Shown here: positions 33,560 through 46,000 of the stretch, piece by piece | How positions within the stretch are numbered: position 1 is the first letter of the stretch | How the letters are laid out: each line of letters begins with the position of its first letter | Source: Bicyclus anynana | Lineage: Eukaryota; Arthropoda; Insecta; Lepidoptera; Nymphalidae | Direction of reading: 5' to 3' | Length of the DNA: 64,000 nucleotides | NCBI RefSeq assembly: GCF_947172395.1 | Contig: NC_069105.1 | Span: forward strand, 4,030,001-4,094,000 | Made by a program: the position numbers and the translations under genes | Notes under the pieces: generated by a model | Databases searched by the model: none | Told to the model about the DNA's origin: nothing | Seen by the model: only the letters and a program-made list of their open reading frames with translations

Positions 33560-35740
33560 ATGTATTCGGCCAAACCCTATATTACAAGTCAAAATGAAAC
33601 TTATGTCTCAAATCTTAAGGCACTAATTAATTCATTCCAAAAGCAAAACGCGATTCAGCAAAACACTATATTTTTTTAATACAAGTCAATATGAAACTTA
33701 TGAGTCACTACATAAGGTACTAATTCAATCATTCCAAAACGCGATTCCGAAAAACACTATATTTTTTTAAATACAAGTCAATATAGTACTTATCATAAAT
33801 ACATAAGGTTTCAATTGTAGTACAACAAAATGAATGACATATTATGACATCGAAAAAAGAAGTACGTCAAAATAATGCAGGGTCTACTTATAGCAGGTAT
33901 TTTCAATTTTCTACCATTATATTTACGAACTATTGTTTTAATACCTAAATAGATGGCATCACAATTCACATGTAAATATCATTCATTGTAGTTTATGTTT
34001 CTTTAAACAGATGGCGGAACGAAGAAAATAAAAGAATTATCTAATAAATTAATAATCTTTTATTAATTTATAAAAATAAAAACTAATATGATTTAAATTG
34101 TATATTATATTCATCCAATACAACAAAATGTATGCAAAGTTTAAATAAAACATTAAAAAAGAAGTATGTCGATTATTTTCTTAAACCATCGTTTTATTTA
34201 ACTAAGAGTTAGATTACCCAAATACTCAAATAGATGGCATCGCATGTATCTTCATTATAGTTTATGTTGTTGTAAGCAGATATCCGAACGAAGGAAGTTA
34301 AATAATTATATAGGTATTGTTGTGTTGTATTAATTTGTAATAATAAATTACCTACATACAAAAGGAAAAAAACCTATAACGTAATGCATTTTTTTTGCAA
34401 ACCAAAACAAATGAACATGTTATTCACAGGATGGCGAAAAACAATAGGTTCCTTTGGCGCAAACACAGATGGCGCCAAGAAAAAAAAACAAAATTAAAAT
34501 AAAAAGGGGAAATATAAACCTTTAAAAAAATTCACAATCGCCATAAAACTTGAAAAATGTAACCTCAAGTAAATTGTTATTGTATTGCCTCCGAATCAAT
34601 TCAATCGAGCACATGCTACGTGAATTCGATTCGCTCTCGTACTATCTATTCGGCAAAACACTAGATTACAAGTTAATTTGGTTCTTATTACAAACACCTG
34701 TAAATTGCTTATTATCTTTTGATTGATAAGTAGACAGGTATACCAAAAAAAAGAAGTAGAGTTAGAACAACCGATTGTAATTTGTTTAAAATTACAATTA
34801 TTTTAAAAGGAAATTAATTCTATAAAATAATGTTTTTTATATTAAACAAACAACAAGTAAAATCAAGTAAATTTTATAGTACTTAATGTTGTGTAACCAT
34901 CGCATCAAAAAAACAATAAAAATAATTGTGCGCACTCTACACTCGAGGCGATAGCGCTATGAATGAACTGCGACTGTAGAGCCCGTTCGCAGGCTTCGCG
35001 GCTTGTTAATTATTTTCAGTCTTCCGTGAATTCGAAGACAACCGTATTGTATTCCATTTTTTTGACGGCCTCCGTGGCGCAGTGGTAGGCGTGGTGGATT
35101 TACAAGACAAGATTTTTCTTGGTCTTGGTCCAGGTCTGGCTGATGTGAGACTTCGGCCGTGGCTAGTTACCACCCTACCGCCAAGCGAATTAGCGTTCCG
35201 GTACGATGTCGGATTTTCATCCAGCTCCTAAGAAGTTAACCCGCTTCCATCTAAGATTGCATCATTACTGGTGAGATTGTAGTCAAGGGCCTGTAGAGAA
35301 AAATAAAATCCTCCGATGTAACTGAATCGAGCAAATCGTACTTGAATCGGATTCGCTCTCAAACTATGTATTTTCGGCCAAACCCTATATTACAAGTCAA
35401 TATGAAACTTAAATCTCATAACATAGAGCACTAATTAATTTATTCCAAAACGCGATTCAGCAAAACACTATATTTTTTTCAATACAAGTCAATATGGTAC
35501 TTATAACAGAGAAATAAGATTTAAATTGTAATACAACAAAATATATGCAAAGGTAATGTCATCAAAAAAAGAGGTACGTCGAATTAATGCAGGGTCAACA
35601 TTTATGAGATATTTTCAATTTATCACCATTATATTTACGAACTATTGTTTTAATACCCTAAAAGATGGCATCACAGGTAAATATCATTCATTGTTGTTTA
35701 TGTTTCTTTAAACAGATGGCGCAACGAAGAAAATAAAGGA
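33560..35740 (+). repeat. Internal direct duplication within the hAT-like element
   Basis: Copies at about 33560-34040 and 35370-35740 share long stretches, such as AACGCGATTCAGCAAAACAC and TTTACGAACTATTGTTTTAA, in the same order with small indels. A more diverged third piece lies at about 34190-34300. The duplicated segments flank the middle of the element. Confidence 0.75.
35068..35305 (+). mobile_element. SINE family B nested in the hAT-like element
   Basis: Head GCCTCCGTGGCGCAGTGGTA and the 3' end TGAGATTGTAGTCAAGGGCC. The B-box part is deleted. Confidence 0.8.
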
Positions 35741-36239
35741 ATTATATTATCAATTAAGTATTCTTGTAAATATAAATTACAATGTTAACATGTTATTAAT
35801 AGATGGCGTTAATGGCGCGAACCAATTTGTTCCTTGGCGCAAACATAGATGGCGCAAACAAAAAAAACTTTAATTCGTAAATAAAGAAGTCGGTTAACTA
35901 AATAAATAAATATATAACAAATTAATTAAATAATCATTAAATAACCTATTATAATAAAGGGGAAATATATAAACCCTTAAAAAACTTAACCTCAAGTACA
36001 TAATCTGTGCCTCAAGTAAATTATAAATGTATTGCCATAATCTCACCAGAGCGATAAGGAAGTGACATGAATCCAGTAATACAAGATAGATTCAAACTAA
36101 TGTATGTTTCAGAAAACATATAGTCTTAGAAAATATATAGTTTCAAAAATATATAGTTTCAGAATCCGATATTCAATATCAATATATAGTTTCGATTTGA
36201 TACACAGAGAATCCGATATTACCCACACCTACTTTTTAC

Positions 36240-36971
36240 CGCAGCAATGAGCAAACGTCATTATGTCAAATTGTTGACAGTTGACATTGACAATGACACA
36301 AGTTAACCACTGATTTATTATCTGGCTCAGCTATGGATTCTAGTTATTTAGAGAATTAGACCGCAAAGAATGGAATAAAGATATAGAGATTTATATACAT
36401 TTATCTACCTAGAGATTAAGAATACTTTATTCCAAGTGGACGACAGAACTAATAGTTACCCTATGAACGATATTATGTGACTACAGCCTGCGCTCTTATT
36501 TATTTTCTACTTTTTCACAATTCACAGTGTCAAATTCATATAATAAAATTGTTACACACGTAGCACTAGAAGAAAAAAAGCGGAAATAGAACTGTCACTT
36601 GTCTATGCTTTTATCGTTCTCTTTTCTCGTTGGCCGTCCGCCATCTTAGTTTGTTAAATAACTTCTTGCATGCAGGCATGATTCTTAACAATTACATTTA
36701 ATTTTAACAAATAATCTAAACATACGTGAGTTCAAGAGACAATAAAAATGTTCCTATAGTCTCGTACGTGAGTTGGAGTCATCAAGTTGTGCAATTAACT
36801 GTGTCCGCACGTCGTTATCAGCGATAACGTAAGTTTATTCTCGATATCACCTAAACGTTACGCCATGTTGAAAAGAGGAGCCACGTAACATGGATTGTTT
36901 TAATTACAGCGATGTGCGCTTGAAATCAGTCCCGGGAATGGTATTCACTGCGACGGAAGCAGGCGAACACC
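36240..36971. promoter_or_regulatory. PCF11 promoter and 5' UTR region, shared head-to-head with YIPF
   Basis: After removing the hAT-like insertion at 33400-36231, this stretch plus 33308-33391 makes a divergent gap of about 0.8 kb between the YIPF and PCF11 start codons. It is plain unique-looking sequence. No core promoter motif could be assigned with confidence. Confidence 0.5.
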
Positions 36972-37099
36972 ATGGCGAAAGAAATTGCCGAAGAGTACGC
37001 GTCGAGTTTATCGGATCTGACTGTGAACAGCAAGCCTCTGATAAATATGCTTACGATTCTCGCGGAAGAGAACATCGAGCACGCTGGTGTAATCGTTGA
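36890..37099 (+). promoter_or_regulatory. Upstream ORF overlapping the PCF11 start
   Basis: An ATG at 36890 opens a 69-codon frame that passes the PCF11 start codon at 36972 in another frame and stops within exon 1. A still shorter upstream ORF begins at 36864. If transcription starts upstream of 36864, these would lower initiation at the PCF11 AUG. If it starts downstream of 36890, they are irrelevant. The peptide is not like any family I recognise. Confidence 0.4.
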
Positions 37100-40000
37100 A
37101 ACAGTGGAGAAGCATTTGGAGAAGGTGAATTTGCATTTTTAAAATTTCGAAGGCGTTGGGATACGCTATGACGTGAGGAAGGGAAAGTGTCAGTGTGTGA
37201 CGCATTTGTCCGCTTGGCGCGGTTGTGCACTGCTGATAACAATAAGATCATTGTAACCAGTTGGCACCAAACAGGTATCTCCTAGATTCGTGTTCCTATT
37301 CTTTGCAATGATCACAATCTGTTCTGTGTATTGGTTAAAGATCAAGATTGTATATTTCCTTTATGTCAATGATTCACTATGTAATAATTAAAAACGGAAC
37401 AGATAATAACTATTCCATTTCAACTATAATTTCATTTTCCGTGACCAGAATGCCGGCATATAATTCGGTCTGAGAATGAGTATTGCCATTTCGCATGGTA
37501 ACATTGCTATGCAATATATGTCCAAGTTTTTAGAGATATTTGAAACATTAAATTTTGCATTGCACAACATCACAGTAATTTTACCTTGAGTTTTTTTAGA
37601 TTAAATTTAATTTCAAGGTATAAACTTATTTTACCTACAAGGTATATACTCTGTAAACAGCCCCATAGACTCGATTAACTCTACTGAATAATATATTTTG
37701 TTTTCTTAATGGTTATTTTTAATATTATTAATCACAATCCCACAAAATCAATGGCATGTCTCACAATATGGTTAAGAAAAATCTCATTATGATGTAAATG
37801 ATTGTATAATTTGTTCCCACAGGGAAAATATAGCCTATAGCACTTGGGATTAGTGTAGCTTCCCAACATTAAAGAATTTTTCAATTTTTTTGGTTCAAAA
37901 TTGGTTCAGTAGTTTCAGAGCCTATTCAATACCAAAAACAAACAATCAACTCTTTCCTCTCTAAAATATTATTAACAATAAAAAGCTTTGGAATAAATTG
38001 CACTATATGTGTTACTATAAAATTTAGAAAATGTTGTGAAAAGTTACACTTACAAAAATTATGATGTTGTAGGCAGACCCAGGCAGAGGCAAGCTCAGAA
38101 CCTTTATAACAATTTTTATTTCAAGACTTTGCTTACCTCCATTTTGTTTTATTATAATATTGTTAAAAAAAATATTATGATGATTGATGATTCAATGGGA
38201 ACAAAAGTTCTTACTGTTTAGAAGAAATTTTGATTTCCACTTACATATTATATTTAAAATTATGACTTAAAGAAGATTATAATTATAAGGGTGTGTCTTA
38301 TTTACTAATTAATCTTAAACCCCACTTTTAACTTAATTATTATTTAATTAATCAAGTTCTTTTGTTGAAACTCAATACATTTCATATTCCCTAATATTAC
38401 AGATTGTATCTTGTTAATCAGTTTTTTTTTATTTATGTTACATTTGCAAATATTTTTTTTTAGTCAACAAATAATAGGAGATACCTGTTATGTATTGGTA
38501 TGTAATAACTAAAACACATAACTCATGTGTACAAAAAATGTAATAATAAAGGATTTACCAAACTGACTTCTTATTTATTTTCTCGTGCCAATAAAATTAA
38601 AGGGATATTAAAATGAAGTTTGTATTATTTCCTTGCACCAAAACAGTTAACAAAATCAACTACGGCTCAAGAGTCTTAAAGGGGCAGGCCAGTACCACTG
38701 GGTTGGCCGCTAGGCTTGGGATTAGACTTTCTATTTCCTCACAGGTTCCTGCAGACATCAAGCTGCCAGTTCTGTATTTAGTCGATTCAATTATCAAGAA
38801 TGTCGGAGGTGCATACACTCAGAAGTTCTCACAGAGCATTGTTAACATGTTCACAAAGACATTCAAGCAGGTAAATATACAAATATAATTTTTATATTGT
38901 CAAATATAATTTATGCAATATACAGTTAGATTAACAATGTGTTGTTTTTACAGGTGGATGAGAAAATACGTTCACAAATGTTCAAGCTCCGAGAGACTTG
39001 GCATGATGTGTTCCCATCGACCAAGTTGTACCAACTTGACGTCAAAGTGAACCTCATAGATCCAGCTTGGCCGATCCAAGTCCAGCCCCAGCAGTCTAAC
39101 ATCCATGTAAATCCAAATTTTCTGAAAAAGGTGTTTTTTAGTTGATTATGTTTTGGTGTATATCACATATATATGTATATATGCTATATATAGCGCTCAT
39201 ATAAATTAGTTCTTATATATTTCCTCAATTTGTAATTGCTTGCTAGGTTTGATTTTAGCACACTTTTTACCATACAAAGTGAACTTTTTTAGTATAGCTA
39301 ACTAGGGCTAAATTGAATACTCTAAGGGATACTGAAACTGATTTGTATTCTGGTACTTGTACTGTCCATTATTTTAATGGCCTACGACAGGGCTTAGCCT
39401 CCTATTCTATATGAAAAATTATTTACAGACTTTATACTTTTGAAGTTACATGCTTAGGATGCCAATAATGTCTGACACCATAACAATCATGAAATAATGT
39501 TGAGGAACAATAATGACCAGAATGAAGCTTATCATGCTGTCTAAAGCACATCGTTACCAACTTCCCTGCTGAGAATTTCTTGGAAGAAAGTATAGCCTGT
39601 CTTAGGACTTGTTATCTGAAATCTCAAATCAAATCAAATGATGTATATAATTTGACATTGACTGGCAGATTAGTTTTTCTATTTTTGACTATTTCCTATA
39701 CATTTTTATACAGTTCAGTAGATTTATAGGCTATAGGATTTATTTATATTTATATATTTAGGGTTTATAAAAATATTCACCTAGTATAGCAGATAGATAT
39801 AAAAATAATCCATTTTCGTAAAGAGCATTGTAGACAATCTTCTAAAACAATGTTTACCTATAAAATAGCTTCTCAAGACTCAAACAATGTTTACATGCTC
39901 CAAACAAAACTGCAAGTTAATTGACAAATTATCTTATATATCTTATTAATATAAAATTTTACCAAAAATTTGATTGTGTCCAAGGCACAGTTCAATCAGT

Positions 40001-43000
40001 TTGCTGAATATGATAAAAAAAGAAATAATGAATGTAAATGGTCCCACATAAGTAGGTATTTGTTTTGTCAAGTGCCTTCTACCATAGCTGCATTATCCAC
40101 TACTAAAGATTACTTCAATTATTACAGAGTTAGTCTATATAGTCGAAAAAGTTTCGAAATAACACATCTTCTTTCATAAGCCTGCTCATTATATATAATT
40201 AAGCGGTATTCTGTTTCAATTTAACAATGTTTGTTCTTCCACCAGCCGGCTCCAGTGGCCTCCCTGGCGCCCGCTCCAACCACCAGCGCCGCGCTGACTG
40301 AAGAAGAGGAGAGGATGCGCTCCATCCTCGCCAAGAAAGAGCAGGAGTTGCTCATGCTGCAGCGGAAGAAGGTGGAGATGGAACTAGAGCAGACAAAGCG
40401 GCAGCTGCAGCTGGCAGAGAAGTCTACTAAAAAGGTGAATATACTAAACTTATGGTTGTATGCAATCTTTATGACGCTAAACCAACAATGATAACAAGAA
40501 ACATATAATCTGTACATAGCTAAACTTATAAGTACTAGTGCTAATGGCCAAGTGCGGAAAAGGCCCAGGAAAGAAGAAGAACGAGTGCCATCTCTTAAAG
40601 GATATACAGCATTGTTGTCCGGTTAAATTTAAAGATTAAACTACACTTAAAACTACAAATTACATTTACGTCAAGTGTCCTATTGAATAAATTGTTAAAT
40701 AATTACAATAAACAATAATAATCTATACTAATAATTTATAAAATATAAACTAAAAAGTTAATTCATGCTCCGAACTGGATTCAAACCTAGGCCCTCCGAA
40801 TCAATTGTCATACCTACTAGGATATTAAGTCCGATTAAACTTAATCGTAAAATAATACACACATCACTATATAGCCCCAAATAGCCTGTGTTATGGGTAC
40901 TGTGATAGCTTGTTTTACAACAAACAATATCGTTTATTAATTCACAGGTATATACTTAGCAATATTTAACATAAAACCTTTGTTCATAAAGGATAACATA
41001 TAATTCTAATGGTGGAAGAATTTTCCAAATTTATCCTGTAGTTTTTCAGAAAAATACAAATATTTCCTTTTTATAATATTAGTGACATATAAATACTTAT
41101 TTATATAATGTACTAGTGGACCCGGTGAGCTACCATACCTTCAGCCTGTACATGTTACTGCTTGCCTCAGATTAATTATTGTATAGGACCTGCCTCACTA
41201 GACGTTACTTTTCTGTCAAAGTATAAGATCAACGATCTAATGCGATTATAATCTTATTGAGAGAGACGAATATCTTAGCATTCCATGGATTCACCGTGCG
41301 GGTGCCGGGTCCATCGCATGGTAGACAGAAAAACTCCAAGCAAAGTCCAGGACTTGTGACTACAGGATGTAGGGTTTAGGGTTAAGGCTCGTGTTGTTCT
41401 TCCTACCTATCCCTATATATACTCGTTCTAATATAGAACTACCTGCACTTCTAGAGAGGCCAAGGTCTTCAAGCAAGTTATAGAGAGATTTTGCTAGTAA
41501 TCCTCTCACACCTACTTCTACGGCGTACAGACTCTACATAACCATTTTTAGTTAGTTCATTTGTTAGTACATAATATTTATTCACTTTTATACTGTGGTC
41601 CTTCGAAATGTTAGTCTCCTACGGCACAGTAAGCTCGACAAGTACTATTCGCTTTGTTTGTTTGGACAAAAGGAAAATATCTGGTCTAGATTTATTGGGA
41701 TAGATGGGATTTAATAAAGTCCTAGGTGCAAAACCTCGGATTGAGTAAGGCTTAGTAGATGATTATGTTATTGAACCTGCTTTGACGAAGTTAATTTGTC
41801 TTTTTTATTTGTAGTCAATCCTTTTTGAGCTCTAGCTACTGAAAGGCCTATAGCTTCACGTATAATTTTGTTTGTATGTAATACTCGTAATTTTTCAGCC
41901 CCCGGTCACACCGGTGGTAGTGGCCCCGGTGGCTCCAGTGACAGCCGCTCCCAGCATGCCGGTAGCCATGGTCAGCCCCGTGGTGCCCAGCGTGGAGCCG
42001 CCGCAGCCTCCGCCCGTGCTCTCGGCTAAACAGCGATTGGGACCGGTGAGTTTTACTCTTCAAATATACTAGTTATTTTGATGCTTCAGTCCTGGGTTTG
42101 ATCCCCGGCTAGGCTGATTGAGCTTTTATTTATTGGTTCAATTCTGGCTGGTTGTCACCCTATTGTCAAAGATGCCAAGCGATTTAGCTTTCCGGTTGTG
42201 TTGCGACATTGTGTTGAAACTGGACAGGGTGTGGATTTTCATCCTCAACAAGTTAGCCTGCTTCCATCTTAGATTAAATCATCACTAACCATCAGGTGAG
42301 ATTGTAGACGAGGGCTAACTTGTAAAGAATAAAAAAAATCTGAAAGTTACAGCACTGACATTGTTCGGTTTCATAGCAACTTTGTTGTTGGTGACATTTT
42401 AATTGTAGCATCTTCTAAATATAAAGTTCATGTAATGAATGAATACTTGGTGTTCTACCTAGGATCACTTGGAGTCTCTTTTGACCCAGCGCTAAAAACG
42501 ACAACGATCACACGGCACACAAAAACGGCAAGTTTTCACAAAGCAAAGTGTAGTTTATACCAACACTATCGTATTTGATTAACGTCGATCAACTTCGCAA
42601 ATAGTAAATTGATGGTGTAACACTCCGTGATTGTCCCAGAATTGGCAACGATGTTTTAACTAGTCCCCGCTGGAGTCACTCAAGCCAGCAGATCTTGCTT
42701 CAGAAGCTTATTTCACCCAGTCATTGTACGACTCATAAAGACTCATAAACAGAAATACTATTAAAACACTTGAACTGACGAAGTATAGCCAACTACTTAT
42801 GTAGCCTGTAAATTGAACTATCGCATTTTCGGGGCCTAGCGAACATACCCGGCAAGTACGTTGTACCAAAATGATATCGCATACTCGATTATAATGACGT
42901 CAACGTTACTATGGTTACTCTTAAGCAATCAAGACGTACTTGCCGGGGTCTATACGCCTGTAGCAGAAGTCGGAGAGTACGATGACCCCTAATATAGGGA

Positions 43001-46000
43001 CTGACAATGTCACTGACACGTTCAAGACTGGTGTTTGGAAGTCCTCAGGTGTATATGCAGAAGTGAACTTCCACCGGCTGTTGATGATTATGAGTCACGT
43101 AAAATAAAAACTTTTGACTCGAATAAGACTTTTGCCAATACGTCAAGTCACCACTCAGATTTAAACTGTTTCAGAGTTTAACTCTGAACCGGTTAAATCC
43201 ACTAAAGTCCTAAAGCTTAAAGTTCTAACGGATGCCCGCGACTTGTCCGCTCTTATATCTTCTTAAGTCAAGCCTGTTACTTAATATGTTCTTAGCGGAC
43301 GTGTACTAACTATACACTCCCTGGCAAATTTCATCTTTGTAGTAAAGTGATTATCGATATTTTGTAATGATGTCCAGCACGTTTGTATGAGTAAGTAGCA
43401 GGGCCAACAAGGCAAGAGGAAAAAATGTAAAAATCTTTCATAATTTCAATTACTTTTCCTTACTTGACTGTGTGTCTTTGACTTAGACCAATTATATAAG
43501 GACCTGCCTTGCTAATCGTAACCCCTCTGTCAAAGTATAAGATCAATGATCTAAAGCTTTATAAAAACTGTTTCTATAGAATGGATGTTTCAGTCTAGTT
43601 TCTAAAAGTTTCTAATTAAATATAAATAAGTATTCCTTACTTAATTATATCAAATTTGTAATAAAAACAATATCTAAAAAGTATAAATTCTTCATTCGGA
43701 ACTGCGAAACATTATCAAGTAATTGAATATTCTATGTAACAACTCTAAGAGATGTGTTTGTTAGTTTGCCAAAAATTATACGTGTGTGTATTTCGATGTG
43801 TGAGTTAACCTTGTCCCCTTCAAATAATGACAATTTTGTTGGTGAATTTGAGTGTGTTACTAGTCCATAGGTAATCGGTCCGAGGTCTCTAGTGATCGTT
43901 TTTGTAATATTGTATTATCACCGAAACTAGATAATTATTTACATTTTGCTTTTAAAAACTTTCTAGATCTTTTCAGTCACTCTGTAGCCATTATTGTTGT
44001 AAATGGTGTAACTAACCCAACTTTGTTTAGTAAACTTTGTCAGACAACACAATATTCCTAGTAGACTGGGTATACTCCGCTGCCTTTACCACCATTACCT
44101 TGGTGGTTCTGCTATTTGTATAATTTAACTTCACAAGAAGCAGAAGCACCAAGCTAATGACAGTTTCATATAGCTGTACAATTGTTTCCGCAGCCGGTCA
44201 ACAAATCGACGAGTTCCAATCGCATCGCGCCCGTCAGCGGCGTGCTCGCCAGCGCACGGCGCGACCCTCGTCTCTCTCGGCGACCCCCGCCCGCGCGCTC
44301 CACGCAACCCCCGCTACCCTCGCCGGCCCTCAACATCGTGCCCCCTATCGCACCCAACGTATTTGACATCAAACCCCTAGACCGAGTTACCAAAAGAAAG
44401 AACGTCATAACAATCGACGTCCGGCCTGAAACAAACCGCGACCCGCGCCTCGACCGCCCGAGAAATAGAAAGCGCGAAGAACGCAGACATGACAAGGAAA
44501 AGCAAAAATTGAAGAAAGAGAAAATTGACGATGAGAAAGTTGTCGGCGACTACATGGACCGCCTTCAGATTCCCGACCCCAAAAGGATCAATAAATTGCC
44601 ACCCATCCCCAAAATACAACGCGAAAAAGAAGATCCCCCGATCAAGAAAAAGAAAGATCTCCCCCGCGACAGAAAGAAGAGACGAGAGGGTAAGGACAGC
44701 TCGAGTTCCTCTCCTGAAAAAAGGCAGAAGAAAGATAAAGAAAAGAAGATCAAAGCGAAAGAACGCATGGAGGTGGAAGAAAATATCGCAGAACCAGAAG
44801 TCGTAGCGTTCAAGGAGCTCAAGAATTATCACAAGGAACACTACATGAGGAGAAACAAGGAGAAGTCGGAGAGCCCGGAGAGAACGGAGAAAGAAGAAGC
44901 CAAGCCCGCCGAAGAGTCGACAAGTAAGATATCTCTCTTTAGAATGCGAGGTTAGATTACGCGGATGTCGAGTCATATCGTCTGTGATATTAGGATGTAA
45001 GAACAAATATATCTGTGAAAAATAAAATATTTAGCAACTCTTGGAGTATTTAAACCTAACCTTTAATGTTAACAGTTATAGAAACCCCTTTTTAGACTTA
45101 TCTTACAAATCAAAGCACGATGATTGCACTTCATAATCAGACAGATTACTTTGTGAATATCAAACACATATTTCGAAGAAAAACCATTCTTGGGCAACAA
45201 CCATACTATCTATAATCACAGTCAAAAGTGTCAAATGCTGCACATACAGTTCGTACATCACTCATATTGTATAGTATCCAGTGAGCTGAAAACACTGAAA
45301 TTTTATGATAGGAAGCAATGTATTTTCACAACTTCACACACTTCATATTCAGTTTAGTGTACAAAAGATGGAAATATCAACAAAATAAAACATTACTTGT
45401 TAGTTTCATGTTAGTGTTGAATATCACATATTATCAATGCAAGTGCAATAGCTTAAAAGAATGCTAAAGTATTGTGACATCAGTAAAGCAAATCAATATC
45501 CAGAAAGCAGAACAAACTTCACAGAAGCAATAATTCTACATCATGTTTAGTAAGACTAGAACCGAAGTATAAAATGGTTTTGCCTTTTAACTTATATTAT
45601 TACTTATATTTTCTTTTTTTATTTTTTATTGTAAATAAAAATTAAACGGAAATATAAGATGATTCTATAATTGTTTTTCTACTAAGGAAGAATGGCAAAC
45701 GTCTTTATAAGTCTGTCAAGACCTTTTGGAACATATTCAATCTTTGGAACGAATTTTTTCTGGCCTGCAGTAAGCAATAGAAAGATTCTGACAAAAAATT
45801 ATGCCAATATTAAATGAAACTAACTAATAGAAGAGTCGAAAAATTTCTCATATTTCACCAAAATATAAAGTTATATTTCCTTATACTTCAAAAACTAAAG
45901 GGATTTTTAGGCCAACATAACTCTTTGGACACGAGGTTTGAAAAAAGTGAAGTTCTTATTTAGTCCTAAGCCTAACATCATGTCTTCAATGGGAATATGG

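Larger units (their letters stand above)
33400..36231. mobile_element. hAT-like non-autonomous DNA transposon, 2832 bp, with 8-bp target duplication
   Basis: Imperfect inverted ends (left TAGGTATGGACGATA, right end reading inward TAGGTGTGGGTAATA) are flanked by an exact 8-bp duplication CTTTTTAC at 33392-33399 and 36232-36239. Eight-bp duplications and TAGGTGTGG-like ends are typical of hAT elements. There is no transposase frame inside. The interior is AT-rich and contains a roughly 450-bp direct duplication (about 33560-34040 and 35370-35740) and a nested SINE at about 35068-35305. It begins about 90 bp upstream of the YIPF start codon. Confidence 0.85.

Noticed and set aside
39086..39130. 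GTAAAT at 39108 as the PCF11 exon 3 donor
   Set aside because: The conserved NIHVNPNFLKK after the CID would be lost. The donor after 39130 keeps it and the phase.
44377..45006. Long minus-strand frame opposite PCF11 exon 6
   Set aside because: It is a by-product of the lysine/glutamate-rich coding sequence on the plus strand.
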